DNA from: SG8-39 sp041558415
GTDB lineage: Bacteria; Pseudomonadota; Gammaproteobacteria; Burkholderiales; SG8-39
DNA: 64,000 nt
Assembly: GCA_041558415.1 (NCBI GenBank)
Contig: JBFFEY010000001.1
Coordinates: forward strand, 124,001 to 188,000
Reading direction: 5' to 3'
The translations under genes and the position numbers were made by a program. Shown here piece by piece: positions 17,067 through 26,276 of this stretch. The notes under the pieces were generated by a model. The model saw nothing but the letters and a program-made list of their open reading frames with translations. It was not told the DNA's origin and did no database searches. How positions within the stretch are numbered: position 1 is the first letter of the stretch; each line of letters begins with the position of its first letter.

Positions 17067-17270
17067 TCAACCTCCGCCGACGGCGACCACGATTTCGAGG
17101 CGGTCGCCGTCGTTGACCACGGTGCTGGCGTGCGCGCTTTTCGGCACGATCTCGCCGTTTTGCTCCACGGCGATCTTCTTGCCGGCCAGCTCGAGGCGGC
17201 GCAGCAGATCGGTGACCGGCAGCGGCTGCTCGAGGCGGTGCGCGGCACCGTTGACGACGATGTTAATCAT
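17067..17270 (-). CDS. thiS: sulfur-carrier protein ThiS
   Basis: A 67-residue ubiquitin-fold protein starting MINIVVNGAAHRLEQPLPV and ending in the Gly-Gly that ThiF adenylates before sulfur transfer. It donates sulfur to ThiG, encoded directly downstream. Only 40 bp separate it from the end of proV, leaving no room for a TPP riboswitch. A TATTAT hexamer (17278-17283) just upstream could be a -10 giving an almost leaderless transcript; otherwise it is read through from proXWV. Confidence 0.95.
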   Translation of the reverse strand: MINIVVNGAAHRLEQPLPVTDLLRRLELAGKKIAVEQNGEIVPKSAHASTVVNDGDRLEIVVAVGGG

Positions 17271-17310
17271 GCAGCCAATAATACCTCTGCAGGCAGGCGA
17301 ACGCCGCCGC

Positions 17311-18516
17311 TCAGACGACGGGCGGACGCTCGGCGGGCGCCGCCCGGGCCGCGAGCGCGGCGATGATGCGGTCCTTCGGCAACATGCCCAGGATGCGCGC
17401 CGCATCGTCGACGACCGCAACGGGGTACTCGCTCTCCAGGGTGAGCGGCAGCACGCGCTCGAGCACCATGGACTGCGGCGTTGACGGCACCGGCCGCGCC
17501 AGGGTGCGCAGCGTTGCGCCGGGCGCAGCCGCGCGCAGCATGGATGCGGTGAGCACGCCGGCGAGCCGTCCCTCGGCGTCGGCGAGATAGGCCACCGGCA
17601 GCGCCTGCCCGTGCAAGCGCTCGAGCACGGCCTGCGGCGCGTCGCGTTCCTGAACGACGATCGCCTCGAGCCGCACCGCGCCGGCGGTCAGCACGCGGCC
17701 ACGGTTGACGTCTTCGATGAAGCGGGCGACGTACTCGCTTGCCGGCTGCTCGAGGATCTCCTCCGGACGGCCGACCTGCTCGATGGCGCCGTCGTTCATG
17801 ATCGCGATGCGATCGCCCAGCCGCAGCGCCTCGTCGAGGTCGTGGGTAATGAACACGATCGTGCGCTGCAGCTCGGCCTGCAGGCGCAGCAACTCGTCCT
17901 GCATCTCACGCCGGATGAGCGGGTCGAGCGCGCTGAATGCCTCGTCCATCAGCATGACCTCGGCCTCGGTGGCGAGTGCGCGCGCGAGGCCGACGCGCTG
18001 CTGCATGCCGCCGGAGAGCTGGGCCGGGTACTGCGCTTCGTAACCGGCGAGGCCGACGCGCTCGACCCAGCGCCGCGCCTTCTCCAGATTGGCGTGCCGT
18101 TCGGCGCGGCTGCGTGCCTGCACGTTGAGTCCGTAGGCCGCGTTCTCGAGCACGCTCTTGTGCGGAAACAGCGCGAAGCGCTGAAACACCATGCTGGTGC
18201 GGTCGCGCCGGAAGCGCCGCAGCGCCTCGGCATCGAAACGCAGGATGTCCTGGTCGCCGAAGAGAATCTCGCCTGCCGTGGGCTCGATCAGGCGGTTGAG
18301 GTGGCGGATGAGCGTCGACTTGCCCGAGCCCGACAGACCCATGACGACGAAGCACTTGCCGGCCTCGATGGTGAGCGAAACGTCGCGCACGCCAATCGTG
18401 TGGCCGGTCTGCGCGAGCAATTCCTCCTTGCGTACGCCGGCGCGTACCTGTTCGAGCACACGCTCGGGCGTGGGCCCGAAGATCTTGGTGACATTGCGCA
18501 GGACGATGTCGCCCAT
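17311..18516 (-). CDS. proV: glycine betaine/proline-type ABC importer ATPase
   Basis: A 401-residue ATPase of the ProV/OpuAA type. The ABC domain has the Walker A GLSGSGKST, signature LSGGMQQRVGLARAL and Walker B VMLMDEAFSALD. It is followed by two CBS domains (about 280-395) that in OpuA sense ionic strength. The N-terminal GVRKEELLAQTGHTIGVRDVSL block is characteristic of ProV. It energises uptake of quaternary amines with the permease and binding protein encoded upstream. The start at 18516 is 5 bp after the proW stop. Confidence 0.93.
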   Translation of the reverse strand: MGDIVLRNVTKIFGPTPERVLEQVRAGVRKEELLAQTGHTIGVRDVSLTIEAGKCFVVMGLSGSGKSTLIRHLNRLIEPTAGEILFGDQDILRFDAEALRRFRRDRTSMVFQRFALFPHKSVLENAAYGLNVQARSRAERHANLEKARRWVERVGLAGYEAQYPAQLSGGMQQRVGLARALATEAEVMLMDEAFSALDPLIRREMQDELLRLQAELQRTIVFITHDLDEALRLGDRIAIMNDGAIEQVGRPEEILEQPASEYVARFIEDVNRGRVLTAGAVRLEAIVVQERDAPQAVLERLHGQALPVAYLADAEGRLAGVLTASMLRAAAPGATLRTLARPVPSTPQSMVLERVLPLTLESEYPVAVVDDAARILGMLPKDRIIAALAARAAPAERPPVV

Positions 18517-18521
18517 GGCGC

Positions 18522-19382
18522 TCAGTGGGCAGCCTGGCGATGTGCGGCGAGGCGACGGCCGTAGGCCTGCGTGATGCGATCGAGCACGATCGCAAGCAGC
18601 ACGATCGACAGCCCGGCGACGAAACCGGTGCCGGGCTCCTGGCGCTGCAGGCCGTAGAGCACTTCCTGGCCGAGGCCGCGCACGCCGATCATCGAGGCGA
18701 TGACCACCATCGCCAGCGCCATCATGATGGACTGGTTCACGCCGGCCATGATGTTCGGCAGGGCGAGCGGGATCTGCACGCCGAACAGCGTCTGGCGGCG
18801 CGTCGCGCCGAAGGCGGTGGCCGCCTCGATCACCTCCTTGTCGACCAGGCGGATGCCGAGGTCCGTCAGGCGCACCAGCGGCGGCGCGGCGTAGATCGTC
18901 GTGGCGATCACCCCGGAAAAGGTGCCCAGGCCGAAGAGCATCACCACCGGAATGAGATAGACGAACGACGGCATGGTCTGCATGAAGTCGAGGATCGGCA
19001 TGGTGACGGCGCGCACCCGGTCGCTCTGCGACATCACGATGCCCAGCGGCAGGCCGAGCGCGACGGTCACCAGGAGAGACACGCTCATCAGCGACAGTGT
19101 CTGCATGGTCGGCGTCCACAGGTCGAGCGCCCAGATCAGCGCGAAGGCGGCGGCGACCCCGGCGGCGAGCCGCAGGCTGCGGCTCGCGTGATAGGCGAGC
19201 GCCGCGAAACCGAGCATCATGAGCGGCCAGGCGATCGACTGGTGCAAAAATCGCTCGAAGAAGCCGATCTTGTGGACGATCCAGTTGTTGATCTCGCCCA
19301 GCCGATCGCCGTAATGCACGACCAGCCACTCGACCAGGCGGTCGATCCACTCGACCAGCGGGATGAACGCGGTGTCGACCAC
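18522..19382 (-). CDS. proW: glycine betaine/proline-type ABC importer permease
   Basis: A 286-residue inner-membrane protein with about seven hydrophobic segments. The EAA-like loop AATAFGATRRQTLFGVQIPLALPNI contacts the ATPase. The QTMPSFVYLIPVVMLFGLG segment is typical of the ProW/OpuAB family. It lies between the binding-protein and ATPase genes on the minus strand and forms the translocation pore for compatible solutes such as glycine betaine. Confidence 0.93.
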   Translation of the reverse strand: MVDTAFIPLVEWIDRLVEWLVVHYGDRLGEINNWIVHKIGFFERFLHQSIAWPLMMLGFAALAYHASRSLRLAAGVAAAFALIWALDLWTPTMQTLSLMSVSLLVTVALGLPLGIVMSQSDRVRAVTMPILDFMQTMPSFVYLIPVVMLFGLGTFSGVIATTIYAAPPLVRLTDLGIRLVDKEVIEAATAFGATRRQTLFGVQIPLALPNIMAGVNQSIMMALAMVVIASMIGVRGLGQEVLYGLQRQEPGTGFVAGLSIVLLAIVLDRITQAYGRRLAAHRQAAH

Positions 19383-19401
19383 GTCGCCGCCGAGCAGCGG
19401 G

Positions 19402-20433
19402 CTACAGCGAGGCCTCGACGCGCGCTGCGACCTCAGGCGGTACCCAGTCCTTCCAGACCTGCGGGTGCTTGTGCAGGAAGTCGCGCGCTGTCTTGGCGCC
19501 GCTGCGGTCGCGCTGTTCGCGCATCTGGACGAGCGCCTGGTTCACCAGGCCGTCCTGCATGCGGTAGCGGTCGAAAAACCGGACCAGCATCGGCGCGGCG
19601 TCGGCGAAGGCCTTGTTGAGCGCGACCGTCACGCGGATGCTCGGGTAGGCGCAGGCCTCGAGCCCGACGCCCGAGGCCGCCTTGTCGAGCTTGTCCCACA
19701 CCGCTTTCTCGTACGCGGGCTCTTCGAGCCGCAGCAGGTCGTACTTGCCGAGCACCCAGGTCGGCCCCCAGTAGTAGAAAACGATCGGCCGGCCGCGCTT
19801 GTAGGCCGAGGCGATCGCTGCGTCGAGCGCCGCGCCGCTGCCGGCCCTGAAGTTGGTGTAGTGCTCGAGCAAACCGTAGGCCTCGAGCTTGCGCGAATTG
19901 ACCTTCTCGCAGTTCCAGCCCAGCTTGCAGTTGTAGAAGCGGCCTTTGGACGGCTGCTCGGGGTCGCGGAACAGGGCCTTGTACTGCGGCAGGTCGGCGA
20001 CCGACTTGAGCCCGGGCGCCGCCGGCTTGATGCCGCGTTTCGCGTCGCCCTCGACGAGGTAGCGCGGCACCCACCAGGCCTGAATCGCACCTTCGATGGA
20101 GACGCCCTTGGTTTCGATCGCGCGGCCGGTCTGCTCCATCTTGTTCCAGATTTCGACGTTGTTCTCCTTCCACAGCTCCATGAGGATGTCGACATCGCCC
20201 TTGGCGAGCGCGTTTAGCAGCGGCTGCGAGGTGCCCGGGACGGTGCTGACCTCGCAGCCGTAGCCCTTGGCGAGAATGTGGCTCGCCACGGCAACGTTGA
20301 ACTGATGGCTCGCCCAGTCATTGCCCGCAAAGCGGATCGGCCGCTCGAGCTCGCAGCGCGGCGCCGCTTGGCCGCTGCCAAGTGCGAAAAAAAGGATGAC
20401 GGCGAACAGGCGTCGCACAGTGGATCCGGTCAT
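19402..20433 (-). CDS. proX: glycine betaine/proline-type periplasmic binding protein
   Basis: A 343-residue protein: signal peptide 1-24, then an OpuAC-type binding domain opening RPIRFAGNDWASHQFNVAV. Several Trp and Tyr residues suited to caging a quaternary ammonium group are present (for example AWWVPRY and YYWGPTW). ATG 20431-20433 is preceded by an AGGAGG ribosome-binding site; the open frame extends further upstream without one. It is the first gene of proXWV. Betaine or a related osmolyte is the likely ligand, but the exact one is not shown. Confidence 0.9.
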   Translation of the reverse strand: MTGSTVRRLFAVILFFALGSGQAAPRCELERPIRFAGNDWASHQFNVAVASHILAKGYGCEVSTVPGTSQPLLNALAKGDVDILMELWKENNVEIWNKMEQTGRAIETKGVSIEGAIQAWWVPRYLVEGDAKRGIKPAAPGLKSVADLPQYKALFRDPEQPSKGRFYNCKLGWNCEKVNSRKLEAYGLLEHYTNFRAGSGAALDAAIASAYKRGRPIVFYYWGPTWVLGKYDLLRLEEPAYEKAVWDKLDKAASGVGLEACAYPSIRVTVALNKAFADAAPMLVRFFDRYRMQDGLVNQALVQMREQRDRSGAKTARDFLHKHPQVWKDWVPPEVAARVEASL

Positions 20434-20498
20434 ATGGCCTCCTGGCGTGGTCCCCGGGGTCACGTGTAGCACGTTTCGCCGTAAAATTGGCCCCCGCC

Positions 20499-20572
20499 GC
20501 GGGTGTAGTTCAATGGCAGAACAACAGCTTCCCAAGCTGTGAACGTGGGTTCGATTCCCATCACCCGCTCCA
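20499..20572 (+). tRNA. tRNA-Gly (anticodon CCC)
   Basis: A complete 74-base cloverleaf. The acceptor stem is GCGGGTG/CACCCGC, the D arm GTTC/GAAC, the anticodon stem ACAGC/GCTGT with loop TTCCCAA (anticodon CCC), and the T arm GTGGG TTCGATT CCCAT. CCA is encoded at 20570-20572. A TAAAAT at 20482-20487 could be its -10 box. It reads GGG glycine codons. Confidence 0.97.
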
Positions 20573-20592
20573 GCGAAGCCGCGGTGGTCGGC

Positions 20593-21228
20593 TCACTCTC
20601 CCCCGATCACGCGGTTCGAGGCGAGCCACTGCTCGAGGCCCTGGAAGATCATCTCGACCGCCAGCGTGCCGACCACCAGCGCCGAGATGCGGCCGGCGAT
20701 CGACACGTAGCGCTCGACCACGTTCGCGCTGCGGCCTTTTGCCCAGTCGTGCAGCAGCTTGAGAAGCACCAGGATCGCCACGGTGGTGGCCAGCGCGCCG
20801 ATGATTGCGACGCAGGCCGAGAACAGGTGCATGCGCGAGCCTGCGAGCACCGCGGCGTTCACCGTCCCCGGGCCGACCATGAACGGCATGGCGATGGCGC
20901 TCGCCAGCCGCGCGGGCGGGCCGCTCAGCATCTCGATCGCATGCGGCCCTTCGAACACGAAGCGGATGCCGATGATGAGAAACACGATGCCGCCGAAGAT
21001 GAGGAACGCGGCGAAGCGCGCCTGCAGCACGTTGGTGAAGATGGCGTCGCCGAGCCAGGCGAAGGGAAAGAACACGGCCGAGGCGATGAACGCGCCGGCG
21101 CTGACCACGCGCACGAAGGTCTTGAGATCCAGCTCGCGCACCAGGTTGAGCAGGTAGATCGCGAGCAGGAACGGGTTGAGCAGCACGAACAGCAGCAGCG
21201 CGTGCTTGACGATCAGGGCGGTCTGCAT
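20593..21228 (-). CDS. MarC-family inner-membrane protein
   Basis: A 211-residue protein with six predicted membrane segments and the MarC family blocks FVLLNPFLLAIYLL near the N-terminus and AIAMPFMVGPGTVNAAV in the middle. The family was once linked to multiple antibiotic resistance, but that role has not held up; its function is unknown. It lies just downstream of tRNA-Gly in the opposite orientation. Confidence 0.85.
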   Translation of the reverse strand: MQTALIVKHALLLFVLLNPFLLAIYLLNLVRELDLKTFVRVVSAGAFIASAVFFPFAWLGDAIFTNVLQARFAAFLIFGGIVFLIIGIRFVFEGPHAIEMLSGPPARLASAIAMPFMVGPGTVNAAVLAGSRMHLFSACVAIIGALATTVAILVLLKLLHDWAKGRSANVVERYVSIAGRISALVVGTLAVEMIFQGLEQWLASNRVIGGE

Positions 21229-21250
21229 GGCGCGGGCGCGGCGAGCGGCC

Positions 21251-22024
21251 CTAGTGCTCGCTCGGCTCGATCATCGATTCCGGGATCGAGCCACTCTTGC
21301 GACACGCCACGCCAAAGTAATACAGCGGCCGACCGTCCATCGACAGGCGGTGGCGGTAGCGCTCCATGTGGTAGATATCGAGGTATTCGCTCAGGATCAG
21401 GTTCTTGATGAACACCGAGAAGCCGGTCGTGTCCCGGTTGTCGAGGAAGGTCTCCTTGATGTTGAACGCCACCCAACCGCCGTCCTCGACGAGGTTGTAG
21501 GCCTCGGCGAACACGCGCACCGGAATGTCGCCGAAGCCGAGCGCGGCGACGGTGACCATGCAGTTGAAGCGCCAGCTCATCAGCTCCTCGCGCTGATCCT
21601 GGGACATGTTCGACATGTCGATGGCGTAGAACTCGTCGTAGACCCCCGGCCGATCGCGCTGCACCGCGATTGCCGCCGGCTTCGAGATGTCGACGCCGAC
21701 GATGCGCGCCACGCCGTGCTTCTGCAGCACTTCGCCGACCATGCCGTTGCCGGCGCCGAGGTCGAGTACGCGCAGTTCGTTGAACAGCCAGGGCTCGCCG
21801 CTCATCGCGTAGCGCAGAATGCTCACCACCTTCTCCGGCGACTGGCACTTCAGTCGGTCGTAGAACAGCTGCTCGTACAGGCCCTGGCGCTCGTAGATGG
21901 CGTCGTAGTCGTGGAAGCGCAGCTCCGTCTGCGTGCCGTTCGGCTCGATCAGCGTGAAGTGGGCCTCGTCCTGCGCGAGGTCTTGGGTATTGCCCGAGGG
22001 AAAACGGATGTGGTGTCGTTTCAT
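21251..22024 (-). CDS. class I SAM-dependent methyltransferase
   Basis: A 257-residue protein with a Rossmann-type SAM site: motif I VLDLGAGNGMVGEVL, an acidic end of strand 2 (VGVDISKPAA) and later strands VTVAALGFGDIP and GGWVAFNIKET. The N-terminal 80 residues (HFTLIEPNGTQTELRFHDYDAIY) are not a domain I recognise. ATG 22022-22024 is preferred over an in-frame TTG four codons upstream. The substrate is unknown. It diverges from the 5'-nucleotidase gene. Confidence 0.8.
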   Translation of the reverse strand: MKRHHIRFPSGNTQDLAQDEAHFTLIEPNGTQTELRFHDYDAIYERQGLYEQLFYDRLKCQSPEKVVSILRYAMSGEPWLFNELRVLDLGAGNGMVGEVLQKHGVARIVGVDISKPAAIAVQRDRPGVYDEFYAIDMSNMSQDQREELMSWRFNCMVTVAALGFGDIPVRVFAEAYNLVEDGGWVAFNIKETFLDNRDTTGFSVFIKNLILSEYLDIYHMERYRHRLSMDGRPLYYFGVACRKSGSIPESMIEPSEH

Positions 22025-22113
22025 GGCGTTACGCAATTTGCGATTTCTGGCGGCAACAGGGGAAGATAGCCCACTTCGGCGGCGCTGGCGAATCGCGCGG
22101 CCGCGCGATCCGC

Positions 22114-22119
22114 TAAAAT
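22114..22119 (+). promoter_or_regulatory. possible -10 element for the 5'-nucleotidase gene
   Basis: TAAAAT, 36 bases before the ATG, would give a leader of about 30 bases. No clear -35 is seen. Confidence 0.35.
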
Positions 22120-22155
22120 TGAGACTCGTTTTCGGAACCGGGTCGGATTGCCCAC

Positions 22156-23073
22156 ATGCCGGTCTCCTTTGAAGGCAAGCTTGTCGTCGCCATCTCCTCC
22201 CGCGCGCTGTTCGACTTCGAGGAGGAGAACCGCATCTTCGATGCGCGGGGCGAACGCGCGTACATCGATCTGCAGTTCTCGCGCCTCGACGTGCCGGCGC
22301 GCACCGGCGTGGCCTTCGCGCTGGTGAAGAAGATGCTCGCCTTCAACACCCCCGAAACGCAGCGCGTCGAGGTGGTGATCCTGTCGAAGAACGATCCGGT
22401 GAGCGGGTTGCGGGTGTTCCGCTCGGCGGAGCGCGCCGGCCTGAAGCTCGAGCGTGGCGTGTTCACGCGCGGGCGATCGCCGTACCGCTATCTCGACGCG
22501 CTGCAGGCGAACCTGTTTCTCTCGGCCAACGAGCACGACGTCATGAGCGCGCTCGAAGCGCGCGTGCCGGCGGCGCGCGTCATTCCCGAGTCGGCGCAGG
22601 CGGCCGAGCGGCACGCGGACGAGGTGCGCATTGCCTTCGACGGCGACGCGGTGCTGTTCTCCGACGAGGCCGAGCGCGTATTCCAGGACGAGGGGCTCGA
22701 GGCGTTCACGACGCACGAGACGGTGCATGCGCTGCGCCCGTTGCCACCCGGGCCGTTCAAGCCGCTGCTCGAGGCATTGCACCGTCTGCAGATGGCCGCC
22801 GGCACCGACGTGCCGATGCGCATCCGCACGGCGCTGGTCACCGCGCGCAGCGCGCCGGCGCACGAACGCGCTGTGCGCACGCTGATGGACTGGAACATCG
22901 GCGTCGACGAAGCGCTGTTTCTCGGCGGGCTCGACAAGGGCGCATTCCTCAAGGCCTTCGAGCCCGACTTCTACTTCGACGACCAGCGGGGGCACATCGA
23001 GTCGGCGCGTCAGCATGTCGCGTCGGGCCATGTGCCGTTCGGCGTGGCAAACGTTACGCGGAGGGTCTCATGA
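22156..23073 (+). CDS. 5'-nucleotidase (cytosolic NT5C1-like family)
   Basis: A 305-residue HAD-superfamily-like protein matching the 5'-nucleotidase family that includes eukaryotic cN-I. It starts LVVAISSRALFDFEEEN, where the acidic residues stand in for the usual DxD. It continues with VEVVILSKNDPVSGLRVF, IAFDGDAVLFSDEAE and the C-terminal FYFDDQ segment. It should remove phosphate from nucleoside monophosphates. The asmA start overlaps its stop by 4 bp (ATGA). Confidence 0.85.
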   Translation: MPVSFEGKLVVAISSRALFDFEEENRIFDARGERAYIDLQFSRLDVPARTGVAFALVKKMLAFNTPETQRVEVVILSKNDPVSGLRVFRSAERAGLKLERGVFTRGRSPYRYLDALQANLFLSANEHDVMSALEARVPAARVIPESAQAAERHADEVRIAFDGDAVLFSDEAERVFQDEGLEAFTTHETVHALRPLPPGPFKPLLEALHRLQMAAGTDVPMRIRTALVTARSAPAHERAVRTLMDWNIGVDEALFLGGLDKGAFLKAFEPDFYFDDQRGHIESARQHVASGHVPFGVANVTRRVS

Positions 23074-25262
23074 AGGCGTTGCGCACTGTTTTCTATGCGC
23101 TCGGCGGCCTGGTGGTGCTGGTTGTCGCCGGTCTGATCGCGGTGGCCGTACTGTTCGATGCCAACGCGCTGAAGGGCGAAATCGAGCGCACGGTGCAGGA
23201 GAAAACGGGCCGCACGCTGAAGCTGGAGGGCAATCTCGAGCTTGCTTTCTGGCCGAGCATCGGCGCGTCGCTCGGCCGTGCCTCGCTCTCCGAGCGCGAC
23301 GGCAAGGGCAGCTTCCTCGCGCTCGAGTCGGCGCACGTCTCGGTGGCGGTGATGCCGCTGCTGTCGAAGCAGCTCGTGGTGAGCGGCGTGCGGCTCGACG
23401 GTCTCAAGGCGACGGTGACGCGCGACAAGGCGGGGCGCTTCAACTTCGACGACCTGCTGGCCGCCCCGGCGGCGGCGAAGACGGACAAGCCCGGTGCGCC
23501 TGCGCCGCAGCCGCCCGCCGCAGGGGGTGCGGTGCGTTTCGACATCGGCAGCGTACGCATCGCGCGTTCGGCGCTCAGCTACCGCGACGCAAAAAGCGGG
23601 CAGGCGATCGACGTGTCGGGGCTCGACCTGCGCACCGGCCGCATTGCCGACGACACGCCGGGCAACTTCGAGCTTACCGCGCTGGTGAAGAGCAACACTC
23701 CGCTCGTCGACGCACGCGTCGCGCTGTCGGGCGGCTACCGCTTCAACCTGGCGAAGAAGGCCTTCGCGCTCTCCGGTCTGGACGCCAAGGTGGAGGGCGC
23801 CGCGGCGGGCATTAGCGGTCTGCTGCTCACCCTGCAAGGCGACGTCGCCGCCGATCCCGCGGCGCAGACCTACGCGGTAAACGGTTTCGCGCTGAACGCC
23901 AAGGGTGCGCGCGCGCAGGATGCCTTCGAGGCGAAGATCACCGCGCCGAAGCTGGCGATCGCGCCGGACAGGGCGAGCGGCGCGGCGGTCGATGCCGCAT
24001 TCACGTTGAAGAGCCCGCAGCGCAGTGCGGACGGCACCCTCAAGCTCTCCGGCGTCGAGGGCACGGCGAAAGCATTGAAAATCTCCAGCCTCGCGGCGCA
24101 GCTCAACCTGAGCGACCCGGCATTGCCGATGAAGACGCTGAGCGTGCCGCTCAAGGGCACGCTGCAGGCCAATCTCGAGAAAGAGACGCTGCAGACGGAT
24201 CTGACCTCGAAGTTCGACGAGACCAACCTCAAGGCAAAGCTCGGTCTTGCCAAGTTCTCGCCGCCGGCCGTCACCTTCGACATCGACGCCGATCGCTTGA
24301 ACCTCGACCGCTACCTCGGCAAGCCGGCCGCAAGCGGCGGCCAGGGAGGCGGGGCGGCCTCCGGCGGCGGTGGCAGCGGCGGCGCAGCGGATCCGAAGGT
24401 CGATCTTTCCGGGCTGAAGGGCATCGACGCGCAGGGGCGCGTGCACATCGGTGCGTTGCAGGTGCAGAACGCCAAGCTCACGGACGTCACGGCGAATATC
24501 CGCCTGGCAAACGGCCGCCTCGACGTCAGTCCGCACTCGGCGAAGCTGTACCAGGGAGCGCTGTCGGGCGCGCTCAGTGCGGATGCCAACGGCAATCGCG
24601 TCGCGCTCAAGCAGACGCTCAGTAACGTGTCGGTCGGGCCGTTGCTGAGGGACGTCGCGCAGAAGGATGCGATCGAGGGCCGCGGCAACGTGACGCTCGA
24701 TCTGCGGACCGCGGGCGGCACGGTTGGCACGATGAAGAAGGCGCTTGCCGGCACGGCGCGCGTTAATCTGCGCGATGGCGCGGTGAAAGGCATCGACCTC
24801 GCCGAGACGCTGCGCAAGGCGAAGGCGGTGCTCGGCTCGAAGGACGCGCGCGAGCAACTTGCGCAGGGCGACAAGAAGACGGATTTCTCCGAGCTGAGCG
24901 GCAGCTTCAACGTCCAGAACGGCGTCGCGCGCAACAACGACCTGCAGGGCAAGGCGCCGCTATTCCGCCTCGCCGGCGCGGGCGATATCGACATCGGCAA
25001 CTCGCGCATCAACTATCTCGCCAAGCCGACCATCGTCGCGACCTCGAAAGGCCAGGGCGGTCGTGAGTTGGCGGAGCTGAACGGGGTGACCGTGCCGGTG
25101 CGGCTCGTCGGACCGTTCGACGCGGTGAAGTACCAGGTCGACTACGGTGCGGTGGCGACCGCGCTGGCCAAGTCGAAGATCACCGAGCAGATCACCGGCA
25201 AGTCGGGCAATGGCGGCTCGGTCTCGCCGCTCGACAAGCTGAAAAGCCTGTTCGGAAGATAG
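23070..25262 (+). CDS. AsmA-family inner-membrane-anchored protein
   Basis: A 730-residue protein with an N-terminal membrane anchor (about 7-29, then LFDANALKGEIERTVQEKTGRTLKLEGNL in shorter overlapping blocks) and a long beta-rich periplasmic region. The FWPSIGASLGRASLSE segment and the C-terminal AsmA_2-type region (about 480-700) are typical. A Gly-rich linker sits near residues 413-435. AsmA-like proteins are bridge-like lipid-transfer proteins acting between the inner and outer membranes. It is translationally coupled to the 5'-nucleotidase gene. Confidence 0.9.
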   Translation: MKALRTVFYALGGLVVLVVAGLIAVAVLFDANALKGEIERTVQEKTGRTLKLEGNLELAFWPSIGASLGRASLSERDGKGSFLALESAHVSVAVMPLLSKQLVVSGVRLDGLKATVTRDKAGRFNFDDLLAAPAAAKTDKPGAPAPQPPAAGGAVRFDIGSVRIARSALSYRDAKSGQAIDVSGLDLRTGRIADDTPGNFELTALVKSNTPLVDARVALSGGYRFNLAKKAFALSGLDAKVEGAAAGISGLLLTLQGDVAADPAAQTYAVNGFALNAKGARAQDAFEAKITAPKLAIAPDRASGAAVDAAFTLKSPQRSADGTLKLSGVEGTAKALKISSLAAQLNLSDPALPMKTLSVPLKGTLQANLEKETLQTDLTSKFDETNLKAKLGLAKFSPPAVTFDIDADRLNLDRYLGKPAASGGQGGGAASGGGGSGGAADPKVDLSGLKGIDAQGRVHIGALQVQNAKLTDVTANIRLANGRLDVSPHSAKLYQGALSGALSADANGNRVALKQTLSNVSVGPLLRDVAQKDAIEGRGNVTLDLRTAGGTVGTMKKALAGTARVNLRDGAVKGIDLAETLRKAKAVLGSKDAREQLAQGDKKTDFSELSGSFNVQNGVARNNDLQGKAPLFRLAGAGDIDIGNSRINYLAKPTIVATSKGQGGRELAELNGVTVPVRLVGPFDAVKYQVDYGAVATALAKSKITEQITGKSGNGGSVSPLDKLKSLFGR

Positions 25263-25265
25263 GCG

Positions 25266-26276
25266 TCAGATCCGGCCCTCTATCACGGCGTGGCAGGCCA
25301 CTTGTCCCGAGGGCCGCGCCGCGAGCGCCGGTCGTTCCGCGCGGCAGCGCGCGTCGGCGTGCGGGCAGCGCGGATGGAAGGCACAGCCGCGCGGCGGGTC
25401 GAGCGGATTCGGCACTTCGCCGGCGACCGGGGTGCGCGCGCGCCCCGTCATGCCGAGATCGGGCAGCGCATCGAGCAGCATGCGGGTATACGGGTGTCGC
25501 GGACGGGCGAACAGCGCGTCGGCATCGGCGATCTCCACCAGCCGGCCGAGGTACATCACGCCGACGCGGTCGGCGACGTGCGCGACCACCGCGAGGTTGT
25601 GCGAGATGAACAGCACCGTCAGTCCGAGACGCGCCTGCAGCTCGGTCATCAGGTTGAGGATCTGCGCCTGCACCGAAACGTCGAGCGCAGAGGTCGGCTC
25701 GTCGCAGACCAGGAACTCGGGATTGCCCGACAGGGCACGGGCGATCGAGATGCGCTGACGCTGTCCGCCGGAGAATTCATGCGGGTACTTGCCGCCGTCG
25801 TCGGCGTTCAGCCCCACCTGCGTGAGCAACGCGGCGACGCGCGCATCGACGTCGGCGCGCCGGCGGGCGAGGCCGAGCACGCGCAGCGGCTCGGCGACGA
25901 TGTCGCGCACGCGCCAGCGCGGGTTGAGGCTGGCGTACGGGTCCTGGAAGATCATCTGCACGCGGCCGCGCCGCGAGGGGGCGCCGGCGGCCTGCGCGGC
26001 ACCCGAGAGCACGACGCCGTCGAAGCGGATGCGTCCGCGCGACGGCGCGTGCAGACCGACGATGAGGCGCGCGACGGTCGACTTGCCGCAGCCCGACTCA
26101 CCGACCAGGGCGAGGGTCTCGCCGCGGCGGATGTCGAAGGAAACGCCGTCGACGGCGCGCAGCAGCTGGCGCGGCGCGCCCTCGAGCACGCGATTCAGCC
26201 AAGGCCGCGAGACGTCGAAGTCTCGTCCCACGCCGTCGAGCTGCACCAGCGGCCGCGCTCCGGCGACCTCAGTCAT
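25266..26276 (-). CDS. peptide/nickel-type ABC importer ATPase (DppF-like)
   Basis: A 336-residue ATPase with Walker A GESGCGKST, signature FSGGQRQRISIARAL and Walker B FLVCDEPTSALD. It ends in the oligopeptide-transporter C-terminal domain with the Cys cluster CAFHPRCPHADARC that can hold an iron-sulfur cluster. It pairs with the adjacent DppD-like ATPase. It is the last gene of the importer operon, and its start overlaps the preceding gene by 8 bp. Confidence 0.92.
   Translation of the reverse strand: MTEVAGARPLVQLDGVGRDFDVSRPWLNRVLEGAPRQLLRAVDGVSFDIRRGETLALVGESGCGKSTVARLIVGLHAPSRGRIRFDGVVLSGAAQAAGAPSRRGRVQMIFQDPYASLNPRWRVRDIVAEPLRVLGLARRRADVDARVAALLTQVGLNADDGGKYPHEFSGGQRQRISIARALSGNPEFLVCDEPTSALDVSVQAQILNLMTELQARLGLTVLFISHNLAVVAHVADRVGVMYLGRLVEIADADALFARPRHPYTRMLLDALPDLGMTGRARTPVAGEVPNPLDPPRGCAFHPRCPHADARCRAERPALAARPSGQVACHAVIEGRI

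Noticed and set aside
17271..17310. TPP riboswitch before thiS
   Set aside because: Only 40 bp separate proV and thiS, too short for a THI element, and no conserved core is visible.
20499..20572. tRNA-Gly as an integration site for a mobile element
   Set aside because: No integrase and no repeated tRNA 3' end nearby; flanking genes are ordinary chromosomal genes.
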